Source: Paenibacillus oleatilyticus (GTDB lineage Bacteria > Bacillota > Bacilli > Paenibacillales > NBRC-103111). From it: DNA of 64,000 nucleotides. The translations under genes and the position numbers were made by a program. Positions within the stretch are counted from its first letter, which is position 1, and every line of letters begins with the position of its first letter. Positions 33,664 to 41,737 of the stretch are shown piece by piece. Below the pieces are notes generated by a model that was given only the letters and a program-made list of their open reading frames with translations, searched no databases and was not told the origin of the DNA. The stretch is from assembly GCF_018998565.1 (NCBI RefSeq), contig NZ_JAHNZO010000016.1:1-64000 (forward strand), given 5' to 3'.

Positions 33664-33793
33664 AAGATATCAGTCCTCCGTTGCAACTTCGTCGGGTTCG
33701 CCGATGAATGTTGTCAACAATGTTTGAACGATACCATCCAATATTTCCATTTGCCTGCCGCTTTAACCTTCCCGGTCCCTTTTTGGCAAAAGC

Positions 33794-33851
33794 AAAAAAA
33801 TCCTTACGAGACCGGAGCGGTGATTCCGCTTGGGCCTTGTAAGGATTTTTT
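33794..33851 (-). terminator. Intrinsic terminator of the DUF2935 gene
   Basis: AAAAAATCCTTAC pairs with GTAAGGATTTTTT over a GC-rich loop (33794-33851), 14 bp past the minus-strand stop codon of the DUF2935 gene. Confidence 0.85.
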
Positions 33852-33864
33852 CGATTCGTTCGCG

Positions 33865-34674
33865 CTAAGTCTCGACGCGGGGACGGGCCGGGTCGCAGGC
33901 GGGCGCTTTATGTTCCGATGCTTGAGCAAGCTTCATCAAGTAGTAGCATTCCTCGCGCGACATATGATCGGCCATTAGAGGCGACAAAATCCCGAGCGCC
34001 TGCTTGCTAAGCCGAAGCTCCTCCAGCTCCCTCAAAAACTGCATGAACAGCGCCATCTCAAGCTCCACTTCTTTGCCGAAACGCGCCAAAGCCGGAAACT
34101 TCTTCACGTTCGCGCGCAAATACCCGGCCAGCTCGACCGCTTTCAAATAAAACTCGCGAAAATGCTGATCGAACGTCCGGGCTATCTCGGTCAAACGCGA
34201 TTCCGCCATATCGAGATCGCCTGCGATCGAGCTCGCATGCCCATAGGCGTCCTGTAACCAGACCAGATGATGGTGAAGCTCATGAAATACAGGGGCTGGT
34301 TGACCGGAAAGCAACGCTCCCAGAACCCGCAAATATTCCTCCGCCTCGTTCACCATATGGCTCAGAAACGAAGCCGACAGTCCGATCGTAATCTTTCCGA
34401 TCAGCTGCCTCTGCAGCAGATGCAGCTTGAAGCTGCGCAATTGCTGCGTCAAACCGTATGCCTCCCGCGTAATTTCGATTAGCCGCTCGCGCTTTTCCGC
34501 CTTGCGGGCATGCTCAAGCAGCCCGTCAAAGGCTGCGATCATTGCCCGGGCCCGCGTCACTTCTTCGATTTCGTCCGCTGACAGCGAATCTTTAATAAAC
34601 CGGGCATGATCTCCCATCACCTGCAGCCAGAACCGGTGTTCGAACGCCGCGGATGTCTCGAAAGCCGTTGCCAT
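33865..34674 (-). CDS. DUF2935 domain protein, probable metal-binding helical protein
   Basis: The 269-residue all-helical protein consists of two similar four-helix units (about 8-135 and 140-265), each with Glu/His sets such as FEHRFWLQVMGDHARFI and FLSHMVNEAEEYL. The DUF2935 family is known to bind iron or zinc between the units; its role is unclear. ATG 34674 begins at MATAFETSAAFEHRFW, the usual family start, although GGGGAGG is 12 bp away. An in-frame extension to 34737 is unlikely to be translated. Confidence 0.82.
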   Translation of the reverse strand: MATAFETSAAFEHRFWLQVMGDHARFIKDSLSADEIEEVTRARAMIAAFDGLLEHARKAEKRERLIEITREAYGLTQQLRSFKLHLLQRQLIGKITIGLSASFLSHMVNEAEEYLRVLGALLSGQPAPVFHELHHHLVWLQDAYGHASSIAGDLDMAESRLTEIARTFDQHFREFYLKAVELAGYLRANVKKFPALARFGKEVELEMALFMQFLRELEELRLSKQALGILSPLMADHMSREECYYLMKLAQASEHKAPACDPARPRVET

Positions 34675-34778
34675 CACTGTCTCTGCCTCCCCGTCGGCCG
34701 GTAAGCCGTCATGTGCTACGAGTATCGTATGCACCACGACCAGGGCGAGTGCCTATTCGGGGGATCGGCAAGCGACCG

Positions 34779-35084
34779 CTAGGCGTGACGGAGGTCCTGC
34801 GCCCGGCAGCTCCAATAATCGAAGAGCGACATGAAAACTTCATTGTCCGCTTCGCACCGCACGGAAAGCTTCACTTCGCCGCGCCAATAAAATGTAATGA
34901 CCTGCCGGCTGCGCCCCTTGACCATTTCCACGTCCCAGCAGGAGGAGGCGAGCTCGTACACCTCGCGATTGATGAACATTTTCGGGCCTTCGCTCGACAA
35001 AAAGACGCCGACGAAATCGTTGCCCACTTTGGTATAGAAGCCTTGCTTCGTCATGATGCTCCGTCCCTGAACCTGATCTGCCAT
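34779..35084 (-). CDS. Small protein of unknown function under c-di-GMP riboswitch control (101 aa)
   Basis: The 101-residue soluble protein has alternating strands (QGFYTKVGNDFVGVFLSSEG, QVITFYWRGEVKLSVRCE) and ends in a short helix with FMSLFDYW. I recognise no family; it does not have the RxxxR...DxSxxG motif of PilZ. ATG 35084 follows AAAGGAGCG by about 9 bp. The frame runs further up to 35192, but that part is the riboswitch terminator, not protein. The gene is transcribed from a leader with a c-di-GMP-I aptamer and terminator, so its level should follow c-di-GMP. Confidence 0.75.
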   Translation of the reverse strand: MADQVQGRSIMTKQGFYTKVGNDFVGVFLSSEGPKMFINREVYELASSCWDVEMVKGRSRQVITFYWRGEVKLSVRCEADNEVFMSLFDYWSCRAQDLRHA

Positions 35085-35110
35085 CCGTTCCCGCTCCTTT
35101 ATATGAAAAC

Positions 35111-35142
35111 AAAAAGACTCTCCGTTGACGGTACGGGAGTCC
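35111..35142 (-). terminator. Terminator of the c-di-GMP riboswitch
   Basis: On the minus strand GACTC-CCGT pairs with ACGG-(A)-GAGTC (35141-35116), followed by TTTTTG. It lies between the aptamer and the ribosome-binding site of the 101-aa gene. Confidence 0.75.
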
Positions 35143-35163
35143 GCATCTATCATCGCGCGACTC

Positions 35164-35264
35164 CGTGCCTTCGGTAAACTGGCTGGCATCACGCAACCTC
35201 GGCGCCTTAGCCTCTATAGCTTCGCGCCCGCGGGCTCTCACCCGGTTTGCCTTTATCGAGCACG
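35164..35264 (-). promoter_or_regulatory. Cyclic di-GMP-I (GEMM) riboswitch
   Basis: Read on the minus strand the leader has the GEMM-I landmarks in order: a closing stem CGTGC/GCACG (35264-35260 with 35168-35164), AAAGGCAAACC, the GCGCGAAGC loop, AGAGGCTAAGG, then GATGCCAGCC and TTTACCGAAGGC. These are the core contacts of the c-di-GMP-I aptamer. A terminator follows 20 bp on, so control is by transcription termination. Whether it is an ON or OFF switch is not clear from sequence. Confidence 0.85.
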
Positions 35265-35354
35265 CTCGAAAATTGTCTTTTTGTGTATGATTGAATCTCA
35301 TCTCTTAGGATAAAAGATCAACCCTGTAGAATACATAGTTCTTATGGACTATTT

Positions 35355-36587
35355 TCATGAATTTTCATGTGAATTATGAAACATTTTATAGACTTGCTGG
35401 CCTTTCCAATAAAAATAGATTCCTGCCACCGTTACGACTGCCATCACGGAGAACAGCGGACCGCCTCCCCATTCCGACAAAAGCACGCCGCCCGCCAACG
35501 GACCGAGAAAATGTCCGAGATTCGTAAACGACTGCGCGCCGAAGTACGTGCCCCGCATTCCGTCCGGCGCCAACCGGTCGATCAGCATGTTCGTTGCCGG
35601 AAAATTCAGCACTTCCCCGACGGTGAACAGAACCATGGAGATCATAAATCCGATCCATCCGGCAGATACCGCATAGCCGATATCCCCGAGCGCAAACATG
35701 AGACCGCCTACCGCAATCGCAGCCATCGGACCGCGGCCTTCGAACATTTTCGACAGCGGCACCTGCAGCAGGACGACCGTTACCGCATTGATCGTCATCA
35801 GCAGCGCGAACAGCGTCGCCCCGTCGGCTACGCTTTGCTGCACGTATTGCGATAAGGTGGCCATCATCTGCGAATAGCCGATCGCGCCGATAATCCCGCC
35901 TGCAATGTAATAACGGAATACACGGTCGCTCGCGATGACGCGCCAAGCCGAGCGGACCGTCACCCCGCTGCGGTGCTCGCCTTCGATCTGACGAATGCCG
36001 AACGCCTGCAGCAGCGAATAGAGCAAACCCGCGTAGGTCAAATAAATGAAAGCCGTAACCAGAAACGGCAGCCAGGCTTCGAACATGCCGAAGTAGGCAC
36101 CGAGCAGCGGTCCGACGGCTACGCCGACATTGATCGCAAGATAACGCATCGAGAAGACGTTAAGCCGCTTTTCCTTCACCGTCACGTCGGCCATCAGCGC
36201 TTGCGATACCGGCTCGTAGAGCGAACGGCAGAGCCCGTTCAGCATATTGAACAGCATGAAAAGCAGCGGCGCTTTAGAAAGCGCAAAGCCGGCGAAGACA
36301 ATCACCCAGCCGAACAAGGCAATCATCATGATGAACTTGCGTCCCAGACGGTCCGACAAAGCTCCGCCGACGAAGCCGCCTGCCATGCCGGCAAGCGAGC
36401 CGATACCGATGATCGCGCCGATCATGATCGGGTGCAGCCCCGATTCCCGGGACAAATAGATGGCCAGAAACGGCATGCTCATGGATGAAGCGATCCGCGC
36501 CAGAGCGGTTCCCAAGAGCAGCACATGCACGATCGGATGATACTCGCGTAAGAAATGAAGCAAACGAGACTTTACAGTTGCGAACAT
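35355..36587 (-). CDS. MFS transporter
   Basis: The 410-residue protein has twelve helices and motif A GGALSDRLGRKFIMM after helix 2. It resembles the YttB/MdtG-type single-polypeptide drug or sugar efflux pumps. ATG 36587 follows GGAGAAGG by about 10 bp. It stands alone and is upstream of the c-di-GMP riboswitch on the same strand without overlap. The substrate is unknown. Confidence 0.85.
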   Translation of the reverse strand: MFATVKSRLLHFLREYHPIVHVLLLGTALARIASSMSMPFLAIYLSRESGLHPIMIGAIIGIGSLAGMAGGFVGGALSDRLGRKFIMMIALFGWVIVFAGFALSKAPLLFMLFNMLNGLCRSLYEPVSQALMADVTVKEKRLNVFSMRYLAINVGVAVGPLLGAYFGMFEAWLPFLVTAFIYLTYAGLLYSLLQAFGIRQIEGEHRSGVTVRSAWRVIASDRVFRYYIAGGIIGAIGYSQMMATLSQYVQQSVADGATLFALLMTINAVTVVLLQVPLSKMFEGRGPMAAIAVGGLMFALGDIGYAVSAGWIGFMISMVLFTVGEVLNFPATNMLIDRLAPDGMRGTYFGAQSFTNLGHFLGPLAGGVLLSEWGGGPLFSVMAVVTVAGIYFYWKGQQVYKMFHNSHENS

Positions 36588-36727
36588 CGTACCGACCTTC
36601 TCTCCGTATATAACCCCCGGTATATTTAACCTTCGGTAAAATTAGCCATGGAATGAAACCGGATTTCATTATACAGCAATTGGTCGAGCCTGCCCAGACA
36701 TTCGTCAAAAAATTATGGCGTAACGGA

Positions 36728-36760
36728 AAAGAGCCCGTCCGCCTGGGACGAGCTCTCTCT
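36728..36760 (-). terminator. Terminator of the phytase-esterase-like gene
   Basis: On the minus strand GAGCTCGTCC pairs with GGACGGGCTC (one G-T pair), followed by TTTT, 13 bp past the stop codon. Confidence 0.75.
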
Positions 36761-36772
36761 GTATTAAACTAT

Positions 36773-38263
36773 TTATTTTAATTCTTCGCCGACCTGAATG
36801 ATATACATTTGCGTCGGGTTGCCGTTCACCTTCAGCTGGCCTTGGCCGTCGTAGCTGTCCACGCCGAAATCGTTGTCGTTTACAACGGCGATCGTATGCT
36901 TATCCACCACCGCGAGCCCTTCCAGCTTCTCGTGCGGATAGCCCAGCTTCGCCACGTCCACGATCAGCTCCTTGCCGGCCGGCACGATGCCTTTTTCCTT
37001 AATTTGCGCCAGCGTCAGCTTCTCAAGATTGTCGCTGTGCTCTGTGCCGAGCAGATTGGTCGCTGCCGAGAAGTCCGCCCGGTAAATGCGCTTGATTTGC
37101 GCTTCCTTACCGCTGTTCTTATCGCGCTCGTCCACCAGCAGCACATCGGTGCTCAAGGCGGACAAGTCGCTGATGACGACGTCCTTCTGCTTCACATTCG
37201 TGAACGAATCGGCGTTCTCCGCGATGTACAAATATTCGCCGACGACTTTTTTGGCGGCCAGATTCATCTTCAAGATGCGCATATTGCGGGACGCTTCGCC
37301 CGTCTTTTTGTCCGGAACCGCCATCGGGCTTTGGATCGAAGCGTACAAATATTTGCCGTCCGGCGAAATCGTGACGCCTTCGAAGCCGCGGTTCGGTATC
37401 CGCTTCGCGTACACCGCCGGCAAAATGTCATAAATCTCGGTTTGCGCGCCCGCCGCGACCAACTGCTCCTTCGCTCCCTGCGGCACGTACCGTCCGACAA
37501 CCGTACCGTCGCGCTTCACCTGCAGCACGGAAGGACGGTACTCGTCCGACAGCCAGAACGTGTCGTCCGTCGGGTTGTAGGCGATGCCTTCGAGGTCCAG
37601 CCCGTCCGGATCGTAAGCCAGCTTTTTCGTGCCGCTGCCGTCGTACGGAACTTCGTCGCTGCCTTCCAGATTCGGCAGACCAGTGAGCTCTGCCGTCTTG
37701 CTGAACTTGTCGGTCTTGCCGGCCGGCAAATGCAGCTTGATCGTTTCGAGCACTTCGATCGTTCCGCCGGCCGCTTTAATCTTGTAGATGCGCGGCACAT
37801 ACGCCTCGTTCGGGAACGTGCGCAGTTTGTCCTTGCCGAATTCGCCGTTCGGCCCGCGGTCAGCCAGCGTATAGAACACGTCGGCCGGGTCGCCCGGCAG
37901 ATGGATCAGCCCCGAGAAGCCGCCCTCTTTCAGGCTGCCGACCAGCGTCCCCGGATTTTTCCACTCGTGTACGGCCGCAACCTTCGGCATCTCCTTCAGC
38001 CGGATCGACTGCGTCCATTCGTTCCATTCCACCTGCTTGCCCAGCGCTTCTCCGAGCGCGCGCAGCGGGACATATGTACTTCCGTCGATCAGGACAGGGG
38101 CCTTGTCTGTCTTCACTTCTTTACCGCCCGACCAGATGCCGAACTTCGTGCCGATCGCTTCCATGCCGCCTTCCGCGGCTGCTGCGGTTTGCGCTCCCAT
38201 GAGCGTCATTGCGGCTAGCGACAGGACCAGCCATTTTCTCTTTTTCAACCAACGTTTCATCAT
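36773..38263 (-). CDS. Secreted esterase-like phytase domain protein with copper-amine-oxidase-N-like module
   Basis: The 496-residue exported protein begins with a signal peptide (MKRWLKKRKWLVLSLAAM... TAAAAEGG). Residues about 40-95 are the copper-amine-oxidase-N-like stalk (GSTYVPLRALGEALGKQVEW). From about 105 it matches the 'esterase-like activity of phytase' beta-propeller, with TLADRGPNGEFG, DPDGLDLEGIAYNP and GFEGVTISPDGKYLY. This family may hydrolyse phosphoesters or bind ligands outside the cell. ATG 38263 follows GGAGGGG by 7 bp. It has the same stalk type as the beta-propeller protein at 11.9 kb. Confidence 0.85.
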   Translation of the reverse strand: MMKRWLKKRKWLVLSLAAMTLMGAQTAAAAEGGMEAIGTKFGIWSGGKEVKTDKAPVLIDGSTYVPLRALGEALGKQVEWNEWTQSIRLKEMPKVAAVHEWKNPGTLVGSLKEGGFSGLIHLPGDPADVFYTLADRGPNGEFGKDKLRTFPNEAYVPRIYKIKAAGGTIEVLETIKLHLPAGKTDKFSKTAELTGLPNLEGSDEVPYDGSGTKKLAYDPDGLDLEGIAYNPTDDTFWLSDEYRPSVLQVKRDGTVVGRYVPQGAKEQLVAAGAQTEIYDILPAVYAKRIPNRGFEGVTISPDGKYLYASIQSPMAVPDKKTGEASRNMRILKMNLAAKKVVGEYLYIAENADSFTNVKQKDVVISDLSALSTDVLLVDERDKNSGKEAQIKRIYRADFSAATNLLGTEHSDNLEKLTLAQIKEKGIVPAGKELIVDVAKLGYPHEKLEGLAVVDKHTIAVVNDNDFGVDSYDGQGQLKVNGNPTQMYIIQVGEELK

Positions 38264-38381
38264 GACGATACCCCTCCGGCGAATCAAACTAGGTTCTTGG
38301 ACTCACTTTATCTAGCATAGTTCCCGATTGTTTCGACGATGTAAAGGGCATATGAAGATTTTGTAAAGCCGTGCCTCCATA

Positions 38382-38412
38382 AAAAAACTCCCGGCCGCAA
38401 GCTGTGCCAGGA
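38382..38412 (-). terminator. Intrinsic terminator of the DUF1450 gene
   Basis: On the minus strand CTCCTGGC pairs with GCCGGGAG (one mismatch), followed by seven T. Confidence 0.75.
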
Positions 38413-38422
38413 GGTTCGTCCG

Positions 38423-38650
38423 TCATTTCTTTTTAATATACTTGCTTGCTTTCTCGATCGCTTCGTCTTCCGTCGCGCCGGTTATGTACCGGCCGTTAAT
38501 ATAAATGAAGGCAAACCGCGAGCACGGGCCGCAATAGGACTTGCAGCCGACCTTGATGTCGGCTTCAGGCGCCAGCTTCTGCAGCTTCGGCAGCGCGGTT
38601 TTCATTTTCATATGCTTGCATTTGTCGCAGACGCGAATATCGTTGGCCAT
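38423..38650 (-). CDS. DUF1450 (YuzB-like) small Cys-rich protein
   Basis: This 75-residue thioredoxin-like ferredoxin-type protein is found widely in Bacilli. Cysteines lie in CDKC near the start and in CKSYCGPCSRFAF in the middle. The family resembles the [2Fe-2S] thioredoxin-like ferredoxins, so it may carry a cluster or zinc. ATG 38650 has AAAGGAT about 9 bp upstream. The HesB-like gene lies just upstream on the same strand with a 36-bp gap, so the two may be one operon and share a role in iron-sulfur or redox chemistry. Confidence 0.85.
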   Translation of the reverse strand: MANDIRVCDKCKHMKMKTALPKLQKLAPEADIKVGCKSYCGPCSRFAFIYINGRYITGATEDEAIEKASKYIKKK

Positions 38651-38686
38651 GCGGAATTATCCTTTCTGAGGCACCCGGGTGGCAGA

Positions 38687-38989
38687 TTAATGGTCGCCGT
38701 GGTTGCCTTTGCTCGGATTGGTGACCGCAAAGCCTTCCTCCGGCAAATAAAAATAGTCGACGCGCACGCCGTCCAGCAGCGGCTCGTCCTTCTGCAAAAT
38801 GACGTCGATGCCGCTGTCGGTAGTTACGACCACGTCATTTTCCGTAGGCGTGTCCATTCCGAGTCCGTAGTGCGCATGATCGCCGTGCTTGTGCGTTACA
38901 TATACGCGAAGCTTCAATTCTTTGTTTTCCTCTTGTTCCATCTCGGCCAAAAGCACCTTGGCGGCGTTGCGCGAAATTTTGCATTTCAT
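38687..38989 (-). CDS. HesB/IscA-like protein lacking the cluster cysteines
   Basis: The 100-residue protein has the HesB-like fold pattern (ISRNAAKVLLAEMEQEE..., KLRVYVTH, YGLGMD, GIDVILQKDEPLLDGVRVDYFYLPEEGFAVTNP). The C-terminal CGC motif of IscA/SufA scaffolds is absent: the end is SKGNHGDH. The protein is thus of the YneR/YqkB type. His residues (THKHGDHAHYG) could bind a metal. ATG 38989 is preferred; an ATG four codons earlier (39001) touches its only ribosome-binding site. Confidence 0.78.
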   Translation of the reverse strand: MKCKISRNAAKVLLAEMEQEENKELKLRVYVTHKHGDHAHYGLGMDTPTENDVVVTTDSGIDVILQKDEPLLDGVRVDYFYLPEEGFAVTNPSKGNHGDH

Positions 38990-39105
38990 GTTGAGGCACA
39001 TCTCCCACTAATAAGCATTTTCCCCTTATTGTATATAAACCCGGGAACGAAAGCAACCTTCCGCTATCGGTTCACAAATGCTGGTAAGAAACCGCCCCTT
39101 TCTGA

Positions 39106-39246
39106 TATGATTACAGGTATACTGGCAATGATGTGCCCAAGCAGCCGGTTCACATTGAGTGCCCGATCGAAAAAGCGCTTGACGTGACCGGCGGCATGCA
39201 TCGAATGCTAAGCGAAATGAAGCTGTGGGCGGCCAAATGGTGCTGA
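39106..39246 (+). pseudogene. Probable internally deleted HxlR-type regulator remnant
   Basis: Frame 39106-39246 (37 codons from a GTG at 39133) reads VPKQPVHIECPIEKALDVTGG then MHRMLSEMKLWAAKWC and stop. The first half matches the N-terminus of HxlR winged-helix regulators (CPxExxLDVIGG). The second half looks like the end of such proteins. The ~70 residues of DNA-binding core that should lie between are missing. No ribosome-binding site is seen. I read it as a decayed gene with an internal deletion. Confidence 0.4.
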
Positions 39247-39270
39247 CCCCTGAGATTCCGAGGTGACCCT

Positions 39271-40380
39271 ATGATTTCGTTTTACCGCAAATATTACAAA
39301 ACGATCTTCGACATCGCTTTGCTTGTAATTACCGTGTACCTGTTCATGCTCGTTTTCAGTTACCTGTATCGCATTGCAACCCCGATCTTCCTGGCTTTTA
39401 TCGTTTACATGATCATCGAGCCGTTCGCGCGCTTCCTGCACCGCAGGGGCATCAAGAAGGTCATTGCGACCACGATTTCGACCATCGTTTTCGTGCTTAT
39501 CATCCTGGGAGCGATTACCGGTGCCGGGGTCATCTTCACGAGCCAGATCGTCAACCTGAAAGACAAGCTGCCCGAATACGCCGCGGTGCTGACACAGGAA
39601 ATCGCCAAGCAGACGGACCATCTGCAAGACCGCTTCGGCACGCTGCCGACGGCGGACATCGTGAATAAAGCGAAGGAATATTCGGCGGAAATCGCGAAAA
39701 AAGCGACCGAAATCGTCCGCTCGTTCCTGACCAGCACGTTTACCGTGCTCACGTCCTTTTCGACTTTCGTGGTGAACTTCGTCATTGCGATCATTCTCGC
39801 CTATTTTCTAAGCATCGAAATCGAATCCTGGAAGCGGATCGCGGAGGATAAGACGCCCAACACCTTCAAAAAAGCGTTCCACTTTCTCCGCGAAAACGTG
39901 CTGATCGGCATCGTCACCTATATCAAGGCGCAGGCCAAGCTCATCAGCGTGACGTTTGCCGTCATCTTCGTCGCGCTGCTCGTCATGAATATCAAAAACG
40001 CGTTTTCCATCGCGCTCTTGTCGGCCATCTTCGACGTGCTGCCGCTGCTCGGCGTCTCGACGCTGTTCATTCCGTGGATTATTTACCTGTTCGTGGTCGG
40101 CCAAACAACGCTGGCCATCTGGCTCTCCGTCCTGCTCGCGGTCGTCATCTCCGCCAGACAAATTCTGGAGCCGAAAATTACGGGCGACTCGCTCGGGGTG
40201 TCCGCTTTTACGATGCTTTCCTTCATGATCGTGTCGCTTTCTCTGTTCGGCGTGGCCGGACTGATTTTGTCGCCGATTCTCATCATCCTGATCAAAGCGC
40301 TGTACGAGCAAGGCTATTTGAAAAAATGGATTCGCATGCCGGCGGAGGAGTACGAGCCGGAGCTTCCGAAGAGCAAATAG
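39271..40380 (+). CDS. AI-2E (UPF0118) family transporter
   Basis: The 369-residue membrane protein has about seven to eight helices and a soluble segment in the first third (about residues 92-155, LKDKLPEYAAVLTQEIAKQ...). This layout belongs to the AI-2E family, which includes TqsA-like exporters and Na+/H+ antiporters. The conserved C-terminal part is GVSTLFIPWIIYLFVVGQ ... ARQILEPKITGDSLG. ATG 39271 has GAGGTGA 4-7 bp upstream. Actual transport of AI-2 is not implied by the name. Confidence 0.87.
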   Translation: MISFYRKYYKTIFDIALLVITVYLFMLVFSYLYRIATPIFLAFIVYMIIEPFARFLHRRGIKKVIATTISTIVFVLIILGAITGAGVIFTSQIVNLKDKLPEYAAVLTQEIAKQTDHLQDRFGTLPTADIVNKAKEYSAEIAKKATEIVRSFLTSTFTVLTSFSTFVVNFVIAIILAYFLSIEIESWKRIAEDKTPNTFKKAFHFLRENVLIGIVTYIKAQAKLISVTFAVIFVALLVMNIKNAFSIALLSAIFDVLPLLGVSTLFIPWIIYLFVVGQTTLAIWLSVLLAVVISARQILEPKITGDSLGVSAFTMLSFMIVSLSLFGVAGLILSPILIILIKALYEQGYLKKWIRMPAEEYEPELPKSK

Positions 40381-40411
40381 CATCTCTCGATAGACTCGAT
40401 TGGGGAGAAGA

Positions 40412-40669
40412 AAAGAGCTGCCCGTAGGCGGCTCAGAGTGTTGAAAAAGTGGTCAAACGGGATTATAGAGGTAACGAAGGGGCGGGGTATCCACTTCCGA
40501 CCACTCTTGTCTTCGGGAAATTTGATTGGAAGCCGCTTACTAGCGGACATTTCCCGAAGACAAAGGCGGACGCTATCGCTTCTCCAGTGGATACCCCACC
40601 TCCGTATGTTTCTCTATTTTTGCTTAGACCACTTTCTCAACAAGCTCAGCTGCCCGCGGGCAGCTCTTT
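40412..40669. repeat. Long imperfect palindromic element (copy B, full length)
   Basis: About 258 bp form a set of nested inverted repeats with no reading frame. From outside in: AAAGAGCTGCCCG (40412-40424) with CGGGCAGCTCTTT (40657-40669); TGTTGAAAAAGTGG (40439-40452) with CCACTTTCTCAACA (40629-40642); GGGGTATCCACT (40484-40495) with AGTGGATACCCC (40586-40597); GTCTTCGGGAAAT (40509-40521) with ATTTCCCGAAGAC (40549-40561); and a small central CCGCT/AGCGG hairpin. Each end also forms its own small GC hairpin. It fills the gap between the convergent AI-2E and DUF1232 genes. Parts match copies A (5.5 kb) and C (45.4 kb). Confidence 0.85.
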
Positions 40670-40684
40670 GTCGTATTTATTAGG

Positions 40685-40921
40685 TTAGGTGGCGCCGTAT
40701 TTGCGCTCCGCCCGGTCGGTGAACCAGGTCATGAGCAGCATCGTCACGGCGATATCGTCCAGCGGAATCAATGGCAGCGCATCGGGCATAATCCAATACA
40801 CGAGCGCAGGGACGAAGAACAGCAGCTTTTCCCCTATCGGCACTTTGGGCGAACGCAGCAGCGGGATAATTCGGCGGAATACATGACCCCAATGCCGCAG
40901 CGACCACAATCGCTTCCACAT
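40685..40921 (-). CDS. DUF1232 (YkvA) family small membrane protein
   Basis: The 78-residue protein contains the DUF1232 core: a basic N-terminus (MWKRLWSLRHWGHVFRRI), one or two helices (LLFFVPALVYWIMPDALPL) and the hallmark IPLDDIAVTMLLMTWF. The family sits in the membrane and has no firm function; some members are near heavy-metal or cell-envelope genes. ATG 40921 follows AAAGGGGACG by about 8 bp. The longer open frame to 40993 lacks a ribosome-binding site. Confidence 0.82.
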   Translation of the reverse strand: MWKRLWSLRHWGHVFRRIIPLLRSPKVPIGEKLLFFVPALVYWIMPDALPLIPLDDIAVTMLLMTWFTDRAERKYGAT

Positions 40922-41032
40922 GACGATCGTCCCCTTTCCTTGTTCGAATTGTGCGAATGGCCTCTCTCTACAGTATACACCATCTTTCGGCAATTCTGAA
41001 ATGATTCGACAAATTCCGACAATTTCACCCCG

Positions 41033-41061
41033 TTTACAGCCCTTCTCTCATCCAGCATAAT
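41033..41061 (+). promoter_or_regulatory. Sigma-A promoter of the DJ-1/PfpI gene
   Basis: TTTACA (41033-41038), 17 bp and CATAAT (41056-41061), 40 bp before the start codon. Confidence 0.6.
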
Positions 41062-41100
41062 GAGAGAGTGACATTTCAACCTTTACCAAGGAGTGATACC

Positions 41101-41658
41101 ATGTCCAAGAAAGTACTTGTACTGGCAGGAGACGCGGTTGAAGTACTGGAGGTGTACTACCCATACTACCGGCTGTTGGAGGAAGGGTACGAAGCGGTCA
41201 TCGCCTCGCCGACGAAAAAGACGCTCAACACCGTCGTGCACGATTTCGTCGAAGGTTGGGAGACCTATACGGAGAAGCTCGGTCACCGGCTTCCTTCCCA
41301 TATTGCCTTTGCGGATGTAGACCCGTCTGAATACGACGGGCTGATCATACCGGGCGGCCGGGCGCCGGAATACATCCGTTCCGATGCCAATGTCCCCCGC
41401 ATCATCGCTCATTTTCTGGAAGCAGACAAGCCGGTCGGAGCGATATGCCATGCGGCTCAAGTATTCGCCTCGCTTCCGGACTATGGCTATTTCAAGGACC
41501 GCACCATGACCGCGTATACGGCTTGCCGCCCCGATATCGAACGCCTCGGCGCCAACTACGGCCCGGACACGCTTCATGTCGACGGCAAGCTCGTCACCGG
41601 GCATGCCTGGCCCGATCTGCCGGGATTCATGCGTGAATTTTTGAAGCTTGTGAAATAA
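41101..41658 (+). CDS. DJ-1/PfpI family protein
   Basis: The 185-residue cytosolic protein has the type I glutamine-amidotransferase-like fold. The nucleophile elbow is AICHAAQ near residue 115 and the upstream acid lies in DGLIIPGGRAPEYI. Family members include proteases, glyoxalases/deglycases and stress chaperones; GG-x-APEY-R plus CHA fits the YhbO/PfpI subgroup. ATG 41101 follows AAGGAGTGA by 6 bp. It is a single gene ending at a strong bidirectional terminator. Confidence 0.88.
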   Translation: MSKKVLVLAGDAVEVLEVYYPYYRLLEEGYEAVIASPTKKTLNTVVHDFVEGWETYTEKLGHRLPSHIAFADVDPSEYDGLIIPGGRAPEYIRSDANVPRIIAHFLEADKPVGAICHAAQVFASLPDYGYFKDRTMTAYTACRPDIERLGANYGPDTLHVDGKLVTGHAWPDLPGFMREFLKLVK

Positions 41659-41663
41659 AGTGA

Positions 41664-41716
41664 AAAAGAAGTGCTTCCGCCACGGATCGTTGGATCTTCG
41701 CGGAAGCACTTCTTTT
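41664..41716. terminator. Bidirectional terminator between DJ-1/PfpI and the M14 gene
   Basis: AAAAGAAGTGCTTCCGC (41664-41680) pairs perfectly with GCGGAAGCACTTCTTTT (41700-41716), with A before and T after. Confidence 0.9.
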
Positions 41717-41737
41717 TTGACGGTACCGGAGCCGCCT

